From NCBI RefSeq assembly GCF_000698125.1, contig NZ_BAXA01000002.1, forward strand, positions 344,903 to 408,902: a stretch of 64,000 bases of DNA, in the 5' to 3' direction. Source of the DNA: Geomicrobium sp. JCM 19038 (GTDB lineage: Bacteria; Bacillota; Bacilli; Bacillales; Marinococcaceae). The notes under the pieces are model-generated. The model did not search any database and was not told the DNA's origin. It saw nothing but the letters and a program-made list of their open reading frames with translations. Position numbers and translations under genes: made by a program. This document shows positions 1 through 8,385 of the stretch, in pieces (the first letter of the stretch is position 1; every line of letters starts with the position of its first letter).

Positions 1-87
1 GACAATTCACAGTCATATCAGCCACCGAACCAAGTACAAGGAAATGAAAGTAAGCAGCATTTTTCAGCGTTTGATTCGAAAGCGTAA
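1..87 (+). CDS. flgN: FlgN-type flagellar chaperone, C-terminal fragment (partial)
   Basis: The first 28 codons of the window read openly in frame 1 to a TAA at 85-87. The tail is polar and Gln/Asn-rich and ends in HFSAFDSKA. It lies 14 bases before the flgK start, where B. subtilis has flgN (yvyG), the export chaperone for the hook-filament junction proteins FlgK and FlgL. Identity rests on position and on the short FDSKA-like end, because the rest of the gene lies outside the window. Confidence 0.55.
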   Translation, partial: DNSQSYQPPNQVQGNESKQHFSAFDSKA

Positions 88-101
88 GGAAGGAGAACGT
101 G

Positions 102-1550
102 ATGACGTCAACATTTCACGGATTACAAACGGCTTATAAAGGGTTAATGGCTCAGCAACGAGCGTTACAGACAACTGGACATAATATCGCAAACGCGAAT
201 ACACCTGGCTATACACGTCAACGTGTGAACTTTAATGCATCACAAGCTTTTCCAGCACCTGGCATGAATGCGCCTTCGATTGCGGGGCAAATCGGTACTG
301 GAGTCGATGTAGAATCAGTGCAACGGGTACGTGATGAGTTTTTAGATTTGCAATACCGAGGCGAGAGTTCAAGAGCAGGGTATTGGGGGAAAATGCATGA
401 AGCGTACATTCGAATGGAAGACATTATGAATGAACCGTCAGATTCTGGCCTCGGAATTGTGATGGATGATTTTTGGCGTGCCATTGAAGTTCTAGCGGAC
501 AATCCAAGTGATAAAAGTGCACGGGAAGTCGTACGACAACAAGGTGAGACACTTGCGGATACATACAATTATATCGTTGACTCGTTAACAAGCGTCCAGC
601 AAGAGCTAAAGCATGAGCTTGACGGTACGACAAAGCAAGTAAACACGTTACTAGAGCAGATTCATAATCTTAACAAAGATATCAATCGCTTAGAACCACA
701 CGGCTATTTACCGAATGACCTTTATGACGAACGCGATCGATTAATCGATGAATTGTCAGAGCTCATTCCAATTGAAGTGAAATACGCTGAAGAACCACCG
801 AAAGACAACCGTCACCCGACGGCGTTAGGTCCGTTAGAGATTCATTTGAAGAATTCAAATGGTGAAGAAAGTAAGATACTCGATGCAGATGGTGTTTCTA
901 AGATGACTGTCCATGAGTCTGCTGGTGTGGTGGAGTCCATTAGTTTTGAAGGGAATATTGAGATGGATATCCCTTCACAACACGGCAAAGTAGCTGCGCT
1001 CGTTGAGAGTTACGGGTATGCCGATGGTGATAATGTTGCTGGTGTGTATCCAGAGATGTTAAATGAACTTCAAACGATGATGAAAGAATTTGTAGATGGA
1101 TTTAATGGAATTCATAATGGCGGATTCAATCTAGAAGGTGAACCTGGTGGAGACTTTTTTGTTTTTCCTGAAAATGAAAACCGTCTGACATTACATGAAG
1201 ATATTAACGATTTGGATAACATCGCAGCTTCCGGGAGTGGTGTTTCAGGTGACGGCTCGAACGCGTTAGCATTGTCTAATCAAATCGAACAACTGCAAGA
1301 ATCATACCGTGCAATTATCGGTGAAATGGCTGTTGCGACGAACAATGCTGCGCGTATGGATTATACGAGTGGTGTTCGTCAATCAACCATTGAACAGAAC
1401 CGATTGTCGATGAGTGCGGTAAGCCTCGATGAAGAAATGGTGAATATGATTTCATTTCAGCATGCATACAATGCGGCGGCGAGGCAAATTACGATGATTG
1501 ATGAAATGCTGGATCGAATTATTAATGGTATGGGAATCGTCGGTAGGTAA
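102..1550 (+). CDS. flgK: Flagellar hook-associated protein 1 FlgK
   Basis: FlgK is the first hook-filament junction protein, exported through the flagellar type III system. The 482-residue product starts MTSTFHGLQTAYKGLMAQQ and has the flagellar rod/hook N-terminal motif TGHNIANANTPGYTRQ at about residues 26-41. The C-terminal amphipathic helix ends with a SFQHAYNAAARQITMIDEML-type stretch, typical of FlgE/FlgK C-termini. The start is chosen as the ATG at 102, six bases after GGAG; an in-frame GTG at 99 is too close to the ribosome site. Length is normal for Bacillus FlgK (about 500). It is probably cotranscribed with flgN upstream and flgL 19 bases downstream. Confidence 0.95.
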   Translation: MTSTFHGLQTAYKGLMAQQRALQTTGHNIANANTPGYTRQRVNFNASQAFPAPGMNAPSIAGQIGTGVDVESVQRVRDEFLDLQYRGESSRAGYWGKMHEAYIRMEDIMNEPSDSGLGIVMDDFWRAIEVLADNPSDKSAREVVRQQGETLADTYNYIVDSLTSVQQELKHELDGTTKQVNTLLEQIHNLNKDINRLEPHGYLPNDLYDERDRLIDELSELIPIEVKYAEEPPKDNRHPTALGPLEIHLKNSNGEESKILDADGVSKMTVHESAGVVESISFEGNIEMDIPSQHGKVAALVESYGYADGDNVAGVYPEMLNELQTMMKEFVDGFNGIHNGGFNLEGEPGGDFFVFPENENRLTLHEDINDLDNIAASGSGVSGDGSNALALSNQIEQLQESYRAIIGEMAVATNNAARMDYTSGVRQSTIEQNRLSMSAVSLDEEMVNMISFQHAYNAAARQITMIDEMLDRIINGMGIVGR

Positions 1551-1569
1551 AAGAAAGTGAGGTGACGAT

Positions 1570-2619
1570 ATGCGGGTCACTCAGTCTATGATCGCAAATC
1601 AAACGTTAAGGCATATCCAGTCAAACTACAACAACATTTCAAAGTACCAAAATCAACTGAACACGGGGAAGAAGTTTAGTCGTGCATCGGAAGATCCGTT
1701 ATCGGCGACGAGTGGGATGCATTATCGTACTCAAGTTCGTGAAATTGAACAATTTCAAAGAAATCTATCATCTGCACATACGTGGATGGAGACGAGTGAT
1801 CAAGCGCTTTATGATGTAAACACGAGCTTACAACGAATGCGAGAGCTCACATCTCAAGCGGCAAATGATACGTACGATAGCGAGCAGCGCAAAGCGGCTG
1901 CAGAAGAAATTGGACAGCTGATTGATCACATCAAAGACTTAGGTAATACGAAGGTCAATAACAAATACATTTTCAATGGGACCGATACAGAAAATCGACC
2001 GATTGATAAATCGAAATTCGACATTACGGTAGAAGACCCTAACGCTCCCCCTGATGGGACGATGTTATTTTACGAAGGTGTGTTATACGAATTTACGGAT
2101 GGTAGTTACCAAGAACATGGCATAGACCCTGAAGATGAAGGACGAACACCTGGTGAGATTGATGTTAGTAAAGCGGTCTTCTTTGAAAGTGGTGCCATTT
2201 CCATTAACGAAGATGACGTCGAATTGCAGATGATGAAAGGCGTAAACATGCCAATCAATGCGAATGGTGCGGATATCTTTGGCTATGAAGCTTTTGGTGA
2301 ACTCATTTTACTAGAACGTTCAATGAAAAATGCGGACTCGGGTACGGAGATTGGTGCCCATTTAGACGTGCTTGATCAACAGCTTGATCGTGTGTTATCA
2401 GCGGAGGCAAACATTGGTGCGCGGCAAAATCGGATTATGATGACTGAGAATCGTATGGATCAACAATTAATAACCGCTACCCGAATTATGTCGGACAATG
2501 AAGATGTTGATTTCGCGGAAGCGATTATCCAACTCGTATCGCATGAAAGTATCTTAAATGCGTCTTTATCAGCGGGTGCTAGAATTATGCAACCGAGTTT
2601 AATAGACTTTTTACGTTAA
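1570..2619 (+). CDS. flgL: Flagellar hook-associated protein 3 FlgL
   Basis: FlgL is the second junction protein, sitting between FlgK and the flagellin filament. The 349-residue product begins MRVTQSMIANQTLRHIQSNY, the flagellin-like N-terminal coil, followed by the NTGKKFSRASEDPLSA motif. It ends with a flagellin-type C-terminal helix (ESILNASLSAGARIMQPSLI). It is about 50 residues longer than B. subtilis FlgL (298); the extra length lies in an acidic central region at about residues 150-220, the exposed variable part of flagellin-like proteins. ATG start after GAGGTGACG. A strong terminator follows directly. Confidence 0.95.
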   Translation: MRVTQSMIANQTLRHIQSNYNNISKYQNQLNTGKKFSRASEDPLSATSGMHYRTQVREIEQFQRNLSSAHTWMETSDQALYDVNTSLQRMRELTSQAANDTYDSEQRKAAAEEIGQLIDHIKDLGNTKVNNKYIFNGTDTENRPIDKSKFDITVEDPNAPPDGTMLFYEGVLYEFTDGSYQEHGIDPEDEGRTPGEIDVSKAVFFESGAISINEDDVELQMMKGVNMPINANGADIFGYEAFGELILLERSMKNADSGTEIGAHLDVLDQQLDRVLSAEANIGARQNRIMMTENRMDQQLITATRIMSDNEDVDFAEAIIQLVSHESILNASLSAGARIMQPSLIDFLR

Positions 2620-2648
2620 TAAAGCCTTGATTTAGGCTTTATTTTTTT
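2618..2648 (+). terminator. Rho-independent terminator after flgL
   Basis: A perfect 9-bp stem AATAAAGCC/GGCTTTATT (2618-2626 and 2635-2643) with an 8-base loop runs into a run of T. The 5' arm overlaps the flgL stop codon. Confidence 0.9.
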
Positions 2649-2701
2649 GTTACTAGCAAAATAATCAGGTAAAATAAAGAAAAAAAGTAGGTGAGGGTTG
2701 G

Positions 2702-3159
2702 TTGAACATTTCAACGAAATATTTCGGGGATGTTACTGTGGACGAAACGAAGAGTATTACATTCCCTTATGGCTCCCAGCGTTTGAGACGGAGCATACGT
2801 TCTTTTTGCTGCCAATGGCTAGTGATGAATTTACACCATTTCAAATTTTACAATCTGCAAAAACGAAGGATTTGGCCTTTGTTGTTTGTGAAATCTTTCA
2901 ATTTTTCCCAGACTTCGAAGCAGAACTTTCACCTTATGAAATTGAATCGCTACGTTTGAATGAAGCGAAAGAGGCAACGTTACTTGGGATTATTACAGTG
3001 CAAGACCCATTTCAATCCTCAACGATTAATTTGGCTGCTCCAATCGTTATGAATGTAAAAGAGAGGTTGGCTAAGCAAGTGATCGTAGAAGAGAGTGTAG
3101 CGCGTCGTAGAGCGCTATTGCTTCAGAGGGAGGAAGCGTATGCTCGTACTGACACGTAA
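2702..3159 (+). CDS. fliW: Flagellar assembly factor FliW (frame broken near 2772)
   Basis: FliW binds CsrA and flagellin by partner switching and so couples flagellin translation to secretion. The N-terminus MNISTKYFGDVTVDETKSIT reads from a TTG at 2702 behind AGGTGAGG. The body, from LPAFETEHTFFLLPMASDEF onward, continues in the other frame. Restoring one C at about 2771-2773 (PYG followed by LPAFE) gives a normal 152-residue FliW, so this looks like a one-base loss in a GG/CC context, not a dead gene. The 3' end overlaps csrA by 20 bases, the usual fliW-csrA coupling. The overlapping frame starting at 2698 is not the true start. Confidence 0.85.
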
Positions 3160-3364
3160 AGTCGATGACGCAATCATGATTGGGGATGACATCGAATTAA
3201 AAGTGATTAGCATCGAGAAGGATCAAGTGAAACTCGGTATTGCAGCACCAAAGCATGTGAGCATACATCGAAAAGAAATTGTTGTTGATATTGCAAAAGA
3301 AAATCAAGCTGCGGCATCAATTTCACAGGAACTATTTTCCCAGATAACGAATCGGAATGAATAG
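3140..3364 (+). CDS. csrA: Translational regulator CsrA
   Basis: This 74-residue RNA-binding protein has the family start MLVLTRKVDDAIMIGDDIE and the conserved core VKLGIAAPKHVSIHRKEI. It represses translation of target mRNAs (hag in B. subtilis) by binding GGA motifs, and FliW antagonises it. Its ATG lies inside the end of fliW with GAGGGAGG just upstream, so the two are translationally coupled. The hag gene that normally follows is absent here. Confidence 0.96.
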   Translation: MLVLTRKVDDAIMIGDDIELKVISIEKDQVKLGIAAPKHVSIHRKEIVVDIAKENQAAASISQELFSQITNRNE

Positions 3365-3701
3365 CATAAATAATAGATATTTAGACTAGATATAGAAATA
3401 TAAGTCTATAAGATTATATTTCTATTTACCTGTAATTGAGGAATTGGAAAAAGTTCAGAAAAGTGTACGGCAAAGCAATATAAAATACCTAGTCCTTTGC
3501 TGTCTTTTAGTAGGATCCCTTATTTTGTCATGATTATCGCACCTTGTTTGATGATTGGATCATTGTTAATCTTTCAACATAATTATGTTTTTCACCTGTG
3601 TGAAATATTAGATTTGATACAGTTTTTAGTTCTAAAGTCCTTTCATTAACTGTTGTTCTTGCTCGGTTGATGTTGGATTGATGATAAAGGAGGGATTGTT
3701 G
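3365..3701 (+). other. Gene-free stretch between csrA and the LuxR-type gene
   Basis: About 340 bases, AT-rich. It contains an AT-rich inverted repeat at 3392-3425 and ends with the strong ribosome site AAAGGAGGG at 3686-3694. No credible ORF, SigD promoter or known riboswitch was recognised. In B. subtilis the hag gene and its long leader occupy this position. Confidence 0.6.
3392..3425. repeat. 12-bp inverted repeat after csrA, possible terminator
   Basis: ATAGAAATATAA (3392-3403) pairs perfectly with TTATATTTCTAT (3414-3425) across a 10-base loop. It lies 28 bases past the csrA stop. There is no strong T-run after it, so it may be a weak terminator, an mRNA-stabilising 3' hairpin or an operator. 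Confidence 0.45.
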
Positions 3702-4439
3702 ATGCACACCTCTGCCCAACTGCACTTTGGCAATAAGACTGGAAAGACGCTTCCCTTTCTTTGGCTACAATTAGGTGGAAAAAGGAACGATGAATTCCTA
3801 CTTACTGCTTTAAAGGCTAGTGGCTTTAAGACAAAGTACTTAGAACAGATCCCAGACACGGTAGACGATGTAGTAAATGATGTATCACTATTATCAAAAG
3901 AAGAGAGTTTTTATTTATTAGAGAGCGGACGACTGTATGGATTGATGAATCGTTTTCGTATCTGTGCTGCGATTCCAGCAGATACACCAGATCTTCTTAA
4001 GAAAACGGTAGAATCGGATATTACGACGTTAATTTGTATTAATCAAAGCTCAAGGTCGATTGCACAACACTTTGCTACAGCGATTGATTACTCGTCTTAT
4101 GTAGATCCTCTATTACAAACGGAACTTATTGAAGTACTGCGACTAAATCGTTCGTCAGTCATTAACGAGCCTCCTTTTGAAATTGTAAAAAGGAATATGG
4201 ACCCGGATGCTTTAATGCTTGATCATGCGAAAGCATCGATCCGCTTAACGGCGTCTGAATGTCGAGTGCTAGATTCAATTTTAAAAGGGAAAAGCAATCG
4301 AAAGATTGCTGAAGATGATTTTTTATCTGTTTCGACCGTGAACAATCACGTCAGTCAGTTGACGAAAAAGATTAACGCGAATGATCGGACACATGCAATT
4401 AAGCGGGTCATTCAATTAGGTTGGTTACGTTCTGGATAA
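3702..4439 (+). CDS. LuxR/NarL-type HTH regulator with degenerate receiver-like N-terminus
   Basis: The 245-residue product has a clear C-terminal LuxR-type helix-turn-helix (about residues 180-240: LTASECRVLDSILKGKSNRK, then SVSTVNNHVSQLTKKINA). The N-terminal 150 residues are receiver-sized and include a YVDPLLQTELIEVLR stretch like the end of NarL-family receivers. No acidic pair or phosphoacceptor Asp in the normal context can be seen, so control by phosphorylation is unlikely. The start is the ATG at 3702, seven bases after AAAGGAGGG; upstream in-frame starts are badly spaced. It sits among flagellar genes at the place of hag, so a role in motility gene control is inferred, not shown. 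Confidence 0.8.
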   Translation: MHTSAQLHFGNKTGKTLPFLWLQLGGKRNDEFLLTALKASGFKTKYLEQIPDTVDDVVNDVSLLSKEESFYLLESGRLYGLMNRFRICAAIPADTPDLLKKTVESDITTLICINQSSRSIAQHFATAIDYSSYVDPLLQTELIEVLRLNRSSVINEPPFEIVKRNMDPDALMLDHAKASIRLTASECRVLDSILKGKSNRKIAEDDFLSVSTVNNHVSQLTKKINANDRTHAIKRVIQLGWLRSG

Positions 4440-4481
4440 GTCAATTAAACATTTTGACCAAACAAACCGATATAGGTAAGG

Positions 4482-4506
4482 GAAGCAACTCTATGAATGT
4501 TGCTTC
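4482..4506. terminator. Hairpin between the LuxR-type gene and the next ORF
   Basis: GAAGCAAC (4482-4489) and GTTGCTTC (4499-4506) form a perfect 8-bp stem with a 9-base loop. No T-run follows, and the next gene starts 28 bases later. It could be a weak terminator or a leader structure over the start of that gene. Confidence 0.45.
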
Positions 4507-4533
4507 TCAACTATCATTGTGGAGTTGGTGAAT

Positions 4534-4902
4534 GTGCATGAACGGGAATTGTACAACCGGTTTGGCATTCTTGGTGACCGAGTCGTTTATGCTTTAGAAC
4601 ATGCTGAAGCTTTGATGGATTCAAAAGCAAAGTGTGATGAAGTTCTTCGGCATTTAAAAGAAGTGCTTCTGTTTTATTCTGAGCTCGAAGGTTTGATTCC
4701 TAGAACAGGTGACAATCGAGAAATTGGAAACATAAAGGCAAGGCTGACACGAAATCGTCGTGGGATTGAGGAAGTGATGTATCTCGTGGAACTAGGGAAT
4801 ACCGTGCGTGCATCTGAAATGCTCTCATTGACAATCCTTCCGGCTAGTCGGCGTTTGAATGAGCATTGCATGTCTGCATTATCACTTGAGCCAAATGTCT
4901 AA
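4534..4902 (+). CDS. Unrecognised small helical protein in flagellar cluster
   Basis: I do not recognise this family. The frame is open from 4519; the best start is the GTG at 4534, nine bases after GGAG, giving 122 residues that begin VHERELYNRFGILGDRV. The protein looks all-helical and charged, with no signal peptide or membrane segment. Its size and helicity resemble FlgN/FliT-type export chaperones, and it lies between a LuxR-type regulator and a YjfB-like motility protein. A flagellar chaperone role is only a guess from context. Confidence 0.6.
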   Translation: MHERELYNRFGILGDRVVYALEHAEALMDSKAKCDEVLRHLKEVLLFYSELEGLIPRTGDNREIGNIKARLTRNRRGIEEVMYLVELGNTVRASEMLSLTILPASRRLNEHCMSALSLEPNV

Positions 4903-4920
4903 GTAGATGGAGGAACTGAG

Positions 4921-5118
4921 ATGGATATTGCTGGTTTATCAATGTTGCAATCTCAACAGGCGACTCAACTTAATGTGAATGTTGCACTACTTAAGAAATC
5001 TCAAGATGTTGCTGTTGAGCAACATCAACAATTAGATCGTATGCAAGTTGATACTAGGGTGGAAGCGGTAAAAGTTACTGAACCGTTTAAAGGAGCACAG
5101 GTTGATGTTCGTGCATAA
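4921..5118 (+). CDS. YjfB-like putative motility protein
   Basis: This 65-residue protein starts MDIAGLSMLQSQQATQLNVN and ends GAQVDVRA. The pattern (MDIA..SM..SQ...., repeated Gln, a KKSQD helix and a terminal VDVR) is that of the YjfB_motility family found with Bacillus flagellar genes. Its biochemical role is unknown. A good ribosome site (GGAGG) precedes the ATG, and a strong terminator follows immediately, so it ends the preceding transcript. Confidence 0.75.
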   Translation: MDIAGLSMLQSQQATQLNVNVALLKKSQDVAVEQHQQLDRMQVDTRVEAVKVTEPFKGAQVDVRA

Positions 5119-5152
5119 GAACAATATCCTATTCGGGTGTTGTTCTTTTTTA
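5119..5152 (+). terminator. Rho-independent terminator after the YjfB-like gene
   Basis: An 11-bp stem (5119-5129 with 5135-5145, two G-U pairs) and a 5-base loop are followed by TTTTTT. It starts at the base after the stop codon. Confidence 0.88.
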
Positions 5153-5212
5153 TTATGGAACCCTGATTGTAGCAGTTTTATATGGCTAAAGAAGGATTTC
5201 TGCGTTTGGGAC

Positions 5213-5239
5213 TATAGAGTGCGGGCGATCCGCCGATAT
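5213..5239 (+). promoter_or_regulatory. SigD-type flagellar promoter upstream of flaG
   Basis: TATA at 5213-5216, a 15-base spacer, then a perfect GCCGATAT at 5232-5239. The SigD consensus is TAAA-N15-GCCGATAT, so 11 of 12 positions match with the exact spacer. It lies 34 bases before the flaG start and just after a terminator, so it should drive flaG and possibly fliD-fliS-fliT. Confidence 0.8.
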
Positions 5240-5272
5240 AGTAAACAAACATGTGGAAAGTAGGTATCTGCT

Positions 5273-5611
5273 GTGCGAATGAATGACATTACGGGCATGG
5301 AATTCAGAGGACGTATAAATGGAGTACAGGAACAGTTACCAAGTAAAGAGAAAACGAGAGTGCTAGAAGAGAAGGGTCGTCCAATTAATAAGGAAACAGT
5401 TCGTATACATGTCGAAGAGGCGAATCGTCAATTTGAGTCACGTCATACGAATTTGCGTTTTAAGATTCATGAAGATTTATCAAGGATTTATGTACAAGTC
5501 ATCGATCGTCAGTCTGAAGAAGTGATACGAGAAGTCCCTCCAGAGAAGCTTCTTGATTTGAACGCAGCAATTTTAAAGCAAGCAGGCATGATTATTGATG
5601 TTGAACGTTGA
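5273..5611 (+). CDS. flaG: Flagellar protein FlaG
   Basis: 112 residues. The C-terminal half carries the FlaG family core: LRFKIHEDLSRIYVQVID followed by a REVPPEKLLDL motif. FlaG affects filament length or formation, and its exact mechanism is not settled. The GTG at 5273 or the in-frame ATG at 5279 may be the start; the ribosome site (AGTAGG) is weak. It is preceded by a SigD promoter and followed by its own terminator. Confidence 0.9.
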   Translation: MRMNDITGMEFRGRINGVQEQLPSKEKTRVLEEKGRPINKETVRIHVEEANRQFESRHTNLRFKIHEDLSRIYVQVIDRQSEEVIREVPPEKLLDLNAAILKQAGMIIDVER

Positions 5612-5638
5612 CAGTTGCATGTAGCAATTGTCTTTTTT
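5610..5638 (+). terminator. Rho-independent terminator after flaG
   Basis: GACAGTTGC (5610-5618) pairs with GCAATTGTC (5624-5632) around an ATGTA loop and is followed by TTTTTT. It overlaps the flaG stop codon. Confidence 0.88.
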
Positions 5639-5670
5639 ATGAAGAGCTGAAAAGGAATTGTGATTGAACG

Positions 5671-5697
5671 TTAACAAGTTATCAAATGAGTCGATAT
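5671..5697 (+). promoter_or_regulatory. SigD-like promoter upstream of fliD
   Basis: TTAA (5671-5674), a 15-base spacer, then GTCGATAT (5690-5697). It differs from SigD consensus (TAAA-N15-GCCGATAT) at two positions and keeps the exact spacer. It falls between the flaG terminator and the fliD start, where a promoter is needed if the terminator works. Confidence 0.6.
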
Positions 5698-5728
5698 AAA
5701 GAATAAGTCAAGAAGCGGGGTGGCTGTA

Positions 5729-7548
5729 ATGAGAATTTCCGGTTTTGCGTCAGGAATGGATATTAACCAAATGGTATCAGACTTAATGAGAGCAGAACGA
5801 GCTCCGATGGATAAATTTACCCAACAACAGACATTTAAGAATTGGCAAGTCGATGCTATAGAGAATTAAACACAAAGGTTCGAGCGTTTGAACAGTCGAT
5901 CTTTGATCGCTTGTTAACACCTAGTCGTTTTTTAGCGAGAACAGGTAGTTCAACGAATGAATCACTCGTTTCAGTAACATCAACGTCAGGAACAGGAAAC
6001 TCGCACTATACGATCGATCGAGTAAATCAATTGGCAAAGGCAGCTTCGACACATAGTAAGTCGAAAATTAACGGTGAAGAAGGCATTGATCCTAACACAT
6101 CTTTCAAAGATCTAAATTTAGATTCAATGAGTTGGGCTAAAGGTCAAGTAAAAAGAGACCTTTTAGAACGTGGTGAAGATGGCGTTTATAGGCTCGGGCT
6201 TGAGGGTGAAAGCATTGGTGAGAGCCCAGTCGTTCGAGTGAATGGACGAGAATATGAAGTAGTAAGCGATATGGATAACCTAGATGAAGGAAAAGTCTTC
6301 ATCGAAAACGGAGAGCTAACGTTTGCCCTTGATGAAGTCTCAGAGAATGCACGCGTCGAAGTGGAGTATGTTGACCCGAGTGGAGAAGGGAATTATACGA
6401 AAGCAAGTATGAGCACGTTTGACGCGAATGGCGAACAACAGACACATACGATGTTCATTACCGAATCCGATTCTTTACGCAGTGTGATGAACAATTTTAA
6501 CAATAGCCCGATTGGGGTTACGATGTTTTATGATGAATTTTCGAATCGTGTCTCCGTGAGTCGAACGGAGACAGGTGTGTTTAATCAACAAGAGGGTTCT
6601 GATGAGATTATTTTCAATACGTTGAATCTGCCTTCAAATAATGAAGGTGAAGACGTATCAAATGGTGAACAGTCATTTAACTTTTTCAATAGTGTCCTAA
6701 ATCTTGAATCAGGCCAACACGGTGCGCAAAACGCCAAGTTTGAGATTAATGGATTAGAGACTGAGAGACAATCGAATACATTCACAATCGGCAACTTAAC
6801 GATGACACTAAGAGGTCAATTTGATGAGCCGATCAGTGTTTCTTCCTCTGTTGATACAGAAAATATCGTAAAGAACATTACAGAGTTCGTTGAGGAGTAC
6901 AATGCGCTCATTGAAGAAATGAACGGGTTAGTCAATGAACGGCAAAATCGAGATTATCCTCCTCTTACGAGTGAACAACGAAGTGAGATGTCTGATCATG
7001 AGATTGAACTTTGGGAAGAGAAGGCTCAAAGTGGACTAATGAGTCGGGATCGTGAACTGCAAAGCTTCTTAACGAATATGCGGATGACGCTTTATCAATC
7101 TGTGGATCAAGATCAATCCAATATTCGCCATTTAGGGGATCTCGGGATTACAACCTCAACGGATTACTTGGATAATGGAAAGCTCGTCATTGATGAAGCG
7201 AAGCTTCAGGCAGCGGTGGAGAACGATCCAGAAGGGGCGTATCATTTCTTCGCTGGGTCAGGTGAGAACCAAGGAATTGCCCGTCAACTTCGTCAAGATG
7301 TCAACAATGGGATTGACGCCATTTCTCGAAAAGCCGGTGGTTCTAACGGGCGTCACCAAAACCATCAATTTGCTATTGGTCGTGAATTGAATCAATTGGA
7401 TTCGAGAATTGAGAACTTTGAGCGGCGATTAGCACAAAAGGAACAGCGATATTGGCGCCAGTTCACTGCGATGGAACAAGCCATTGCCCGTTCAAATAGT
7501 CAAGGAGATATGCTGTATAACTTTATGTTTGGTAACGGTAATTTCTAA
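5729..7548 (+). CDS. fliD: Flagellar filament cap protein FliD (frame broken near 5857)
   Basis: FliD (HAP2) caps the filament and folds flagellin as it polymerises. The true N-terminus starts at the ATG at 5729 (MRISGFASGMDINQMVSDLM, the FliD N-terminal motif) and stops early at 5867-5869. The remaining protein continues in the next frame from CYRELNTKVRAFEQSIFDRL. Restoring one base at about 5856-5858 (A-Y-R-E-L-N) gives a 606-residue FliD. The C-terminal coiled coil (RRLAQKEQRYWRQFTAMEQA) is intact. A sequencing-type deletion is more likely than inactivation. fliS follows 13 bases later. Confidence 0.9.
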
Positions 7549-7561
7549 AGGGGGCTTACGA

Positions 7562-7972
7562 ATGACGTATACTCAGGCAATGTCTCAACAAGCGTATCAA
7601 CAAAACCAATTTCAAACGGCTTCTCCTGGAGAATTAACGTTGATGTTGTATAACGGCTGTTTGAAGTTTTTGAGGTTGGCAAAACGAGGATTAGAAGCAG
7701 AGAACTATGAAGAAAAGAATAAGAACATCACAAAAGCGCAAAATATTATTCGGGAATTGATGGTCACGTTGCAAGTGAACGATGAGACGAGTGAACAGAT
7801 GCTCAAACTTTATGATTACGTTCATGACCAACTTATTCAAGCTAACGTACATAACCGCAAAGAGAACTTAGATAACGCAGAAGCGATTGTGACAGAGTTT
7901 CGTGATACGTGGAAGCAAGTCATTCAAGTCGATCGTCAAAACCGTCATCAAGGTGGGCAATTGCCTGTATGA
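7562..7972 (+). CDS. fliS: Flagellin-specific chaperone FliS
   Basis: FliS binds the C-terminus of flagellin in the cytoplasm and prevents early polymerisation. The 136-residue product starts MTYTQAMSQQAYQQNQFQTA and has the SPGELTLMLYNGCLKFLRLA motif of the family. The ATG at 7562 follows AAAGGGGG; the longer upstream extension of the frame overlaps fliD and is not used. It ends with ATGA, overlapping fliT by four bases. No hag gene lies in this window, so its client is encoded elsewhere. Confidence 0.95.
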   Translation: MTYTQAMSQQAYQQNQFQTASPGELTLMLYNGCLKFLRLAKRGLEAENYEEKNKNITKAQNIIRELMVTLQVNDETSEQMLKLYDYVHDQLIQANVHNRKENLDNAEAIVTEFRDTWKQVIQVDRQNRHQGGQLPV

Positions 7973-8331
7973 GCAACTTAAATGCTTTGCATGAGTTAAC
8001 GATTAAGCTATATGATCACCTTACATTGCCGTTACCGACAAATGATGATGATCGGGATCAATACATCGAGAAAGTCGATCGCTATTTAGAGCGAAGAGAA
8101 TTAAGGCTGTCTTCGTTGCACCAAGTTGAACGAAACAAAAAAACCATGATCGTCGCGAAAGAGATTATGGACATGAACAATAAGATCGATATGAAATTAC
8201 AAGAAGTAAGAAGCGTCATTGGTCGAGACTTACATCGTGTGCGTGCTCAAAAGCAGATCAATGATCAATACGAAGGAACAACACCGTCGCAACAACCGAT
8301 GACGAGTTATTATTTTGATCAGAAAAACTAA
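7969..8331 (+). CDS. fliT: FliT-like flagellar chaperone
   Basis: A 120-residue helical protein beginning MSNLNALHELTIKLYDHLTL, overlapping fliS by ATGA, in the position of fliT (export chaperone for FliD) in Bacillus. Sequence conservation in this family is low, so the assignment rests on position, size and coiled-coil character (DRYLERRELRLSSLHQ). Followed by a terminator. Confidence 0.75.
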   Translation: MSNLNALHELTIKLYDHLTLPLPTNDDDRDQYIEKVDRYLERRELRLSSLHQVERNKKTMIVAKEIMDMNNKIDMKLQEVRSVIGRDLHRVRAQKQINDQYEGTTPSQQPMTSYYFDQKN

Positions 8332-8360
8332 GCTTCGAATTTAAATTTTCGAGGCTTTTT
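8330..8360 (+). terminator. Rho-independent terminator after fliT
   Basis: A 10-bp stem AAGCTTCGAA/TTCGAGGCTT (8330-8339 and 8348-8357, one G-U pair) with an 8-base loop and a T-run. Confidence 0.85.
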
Positions 8361-8385
8361 GCTATGGTTGCAGTGAGGTGATGAC

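Noticed and set aside
3534..3859. Minus-strand ORFs upstream of the LuxR-type gene
   Set aside because: They overlap a well-supported plus-strand gene or lie in non-coding AT-rich sequence without ribosome sites.
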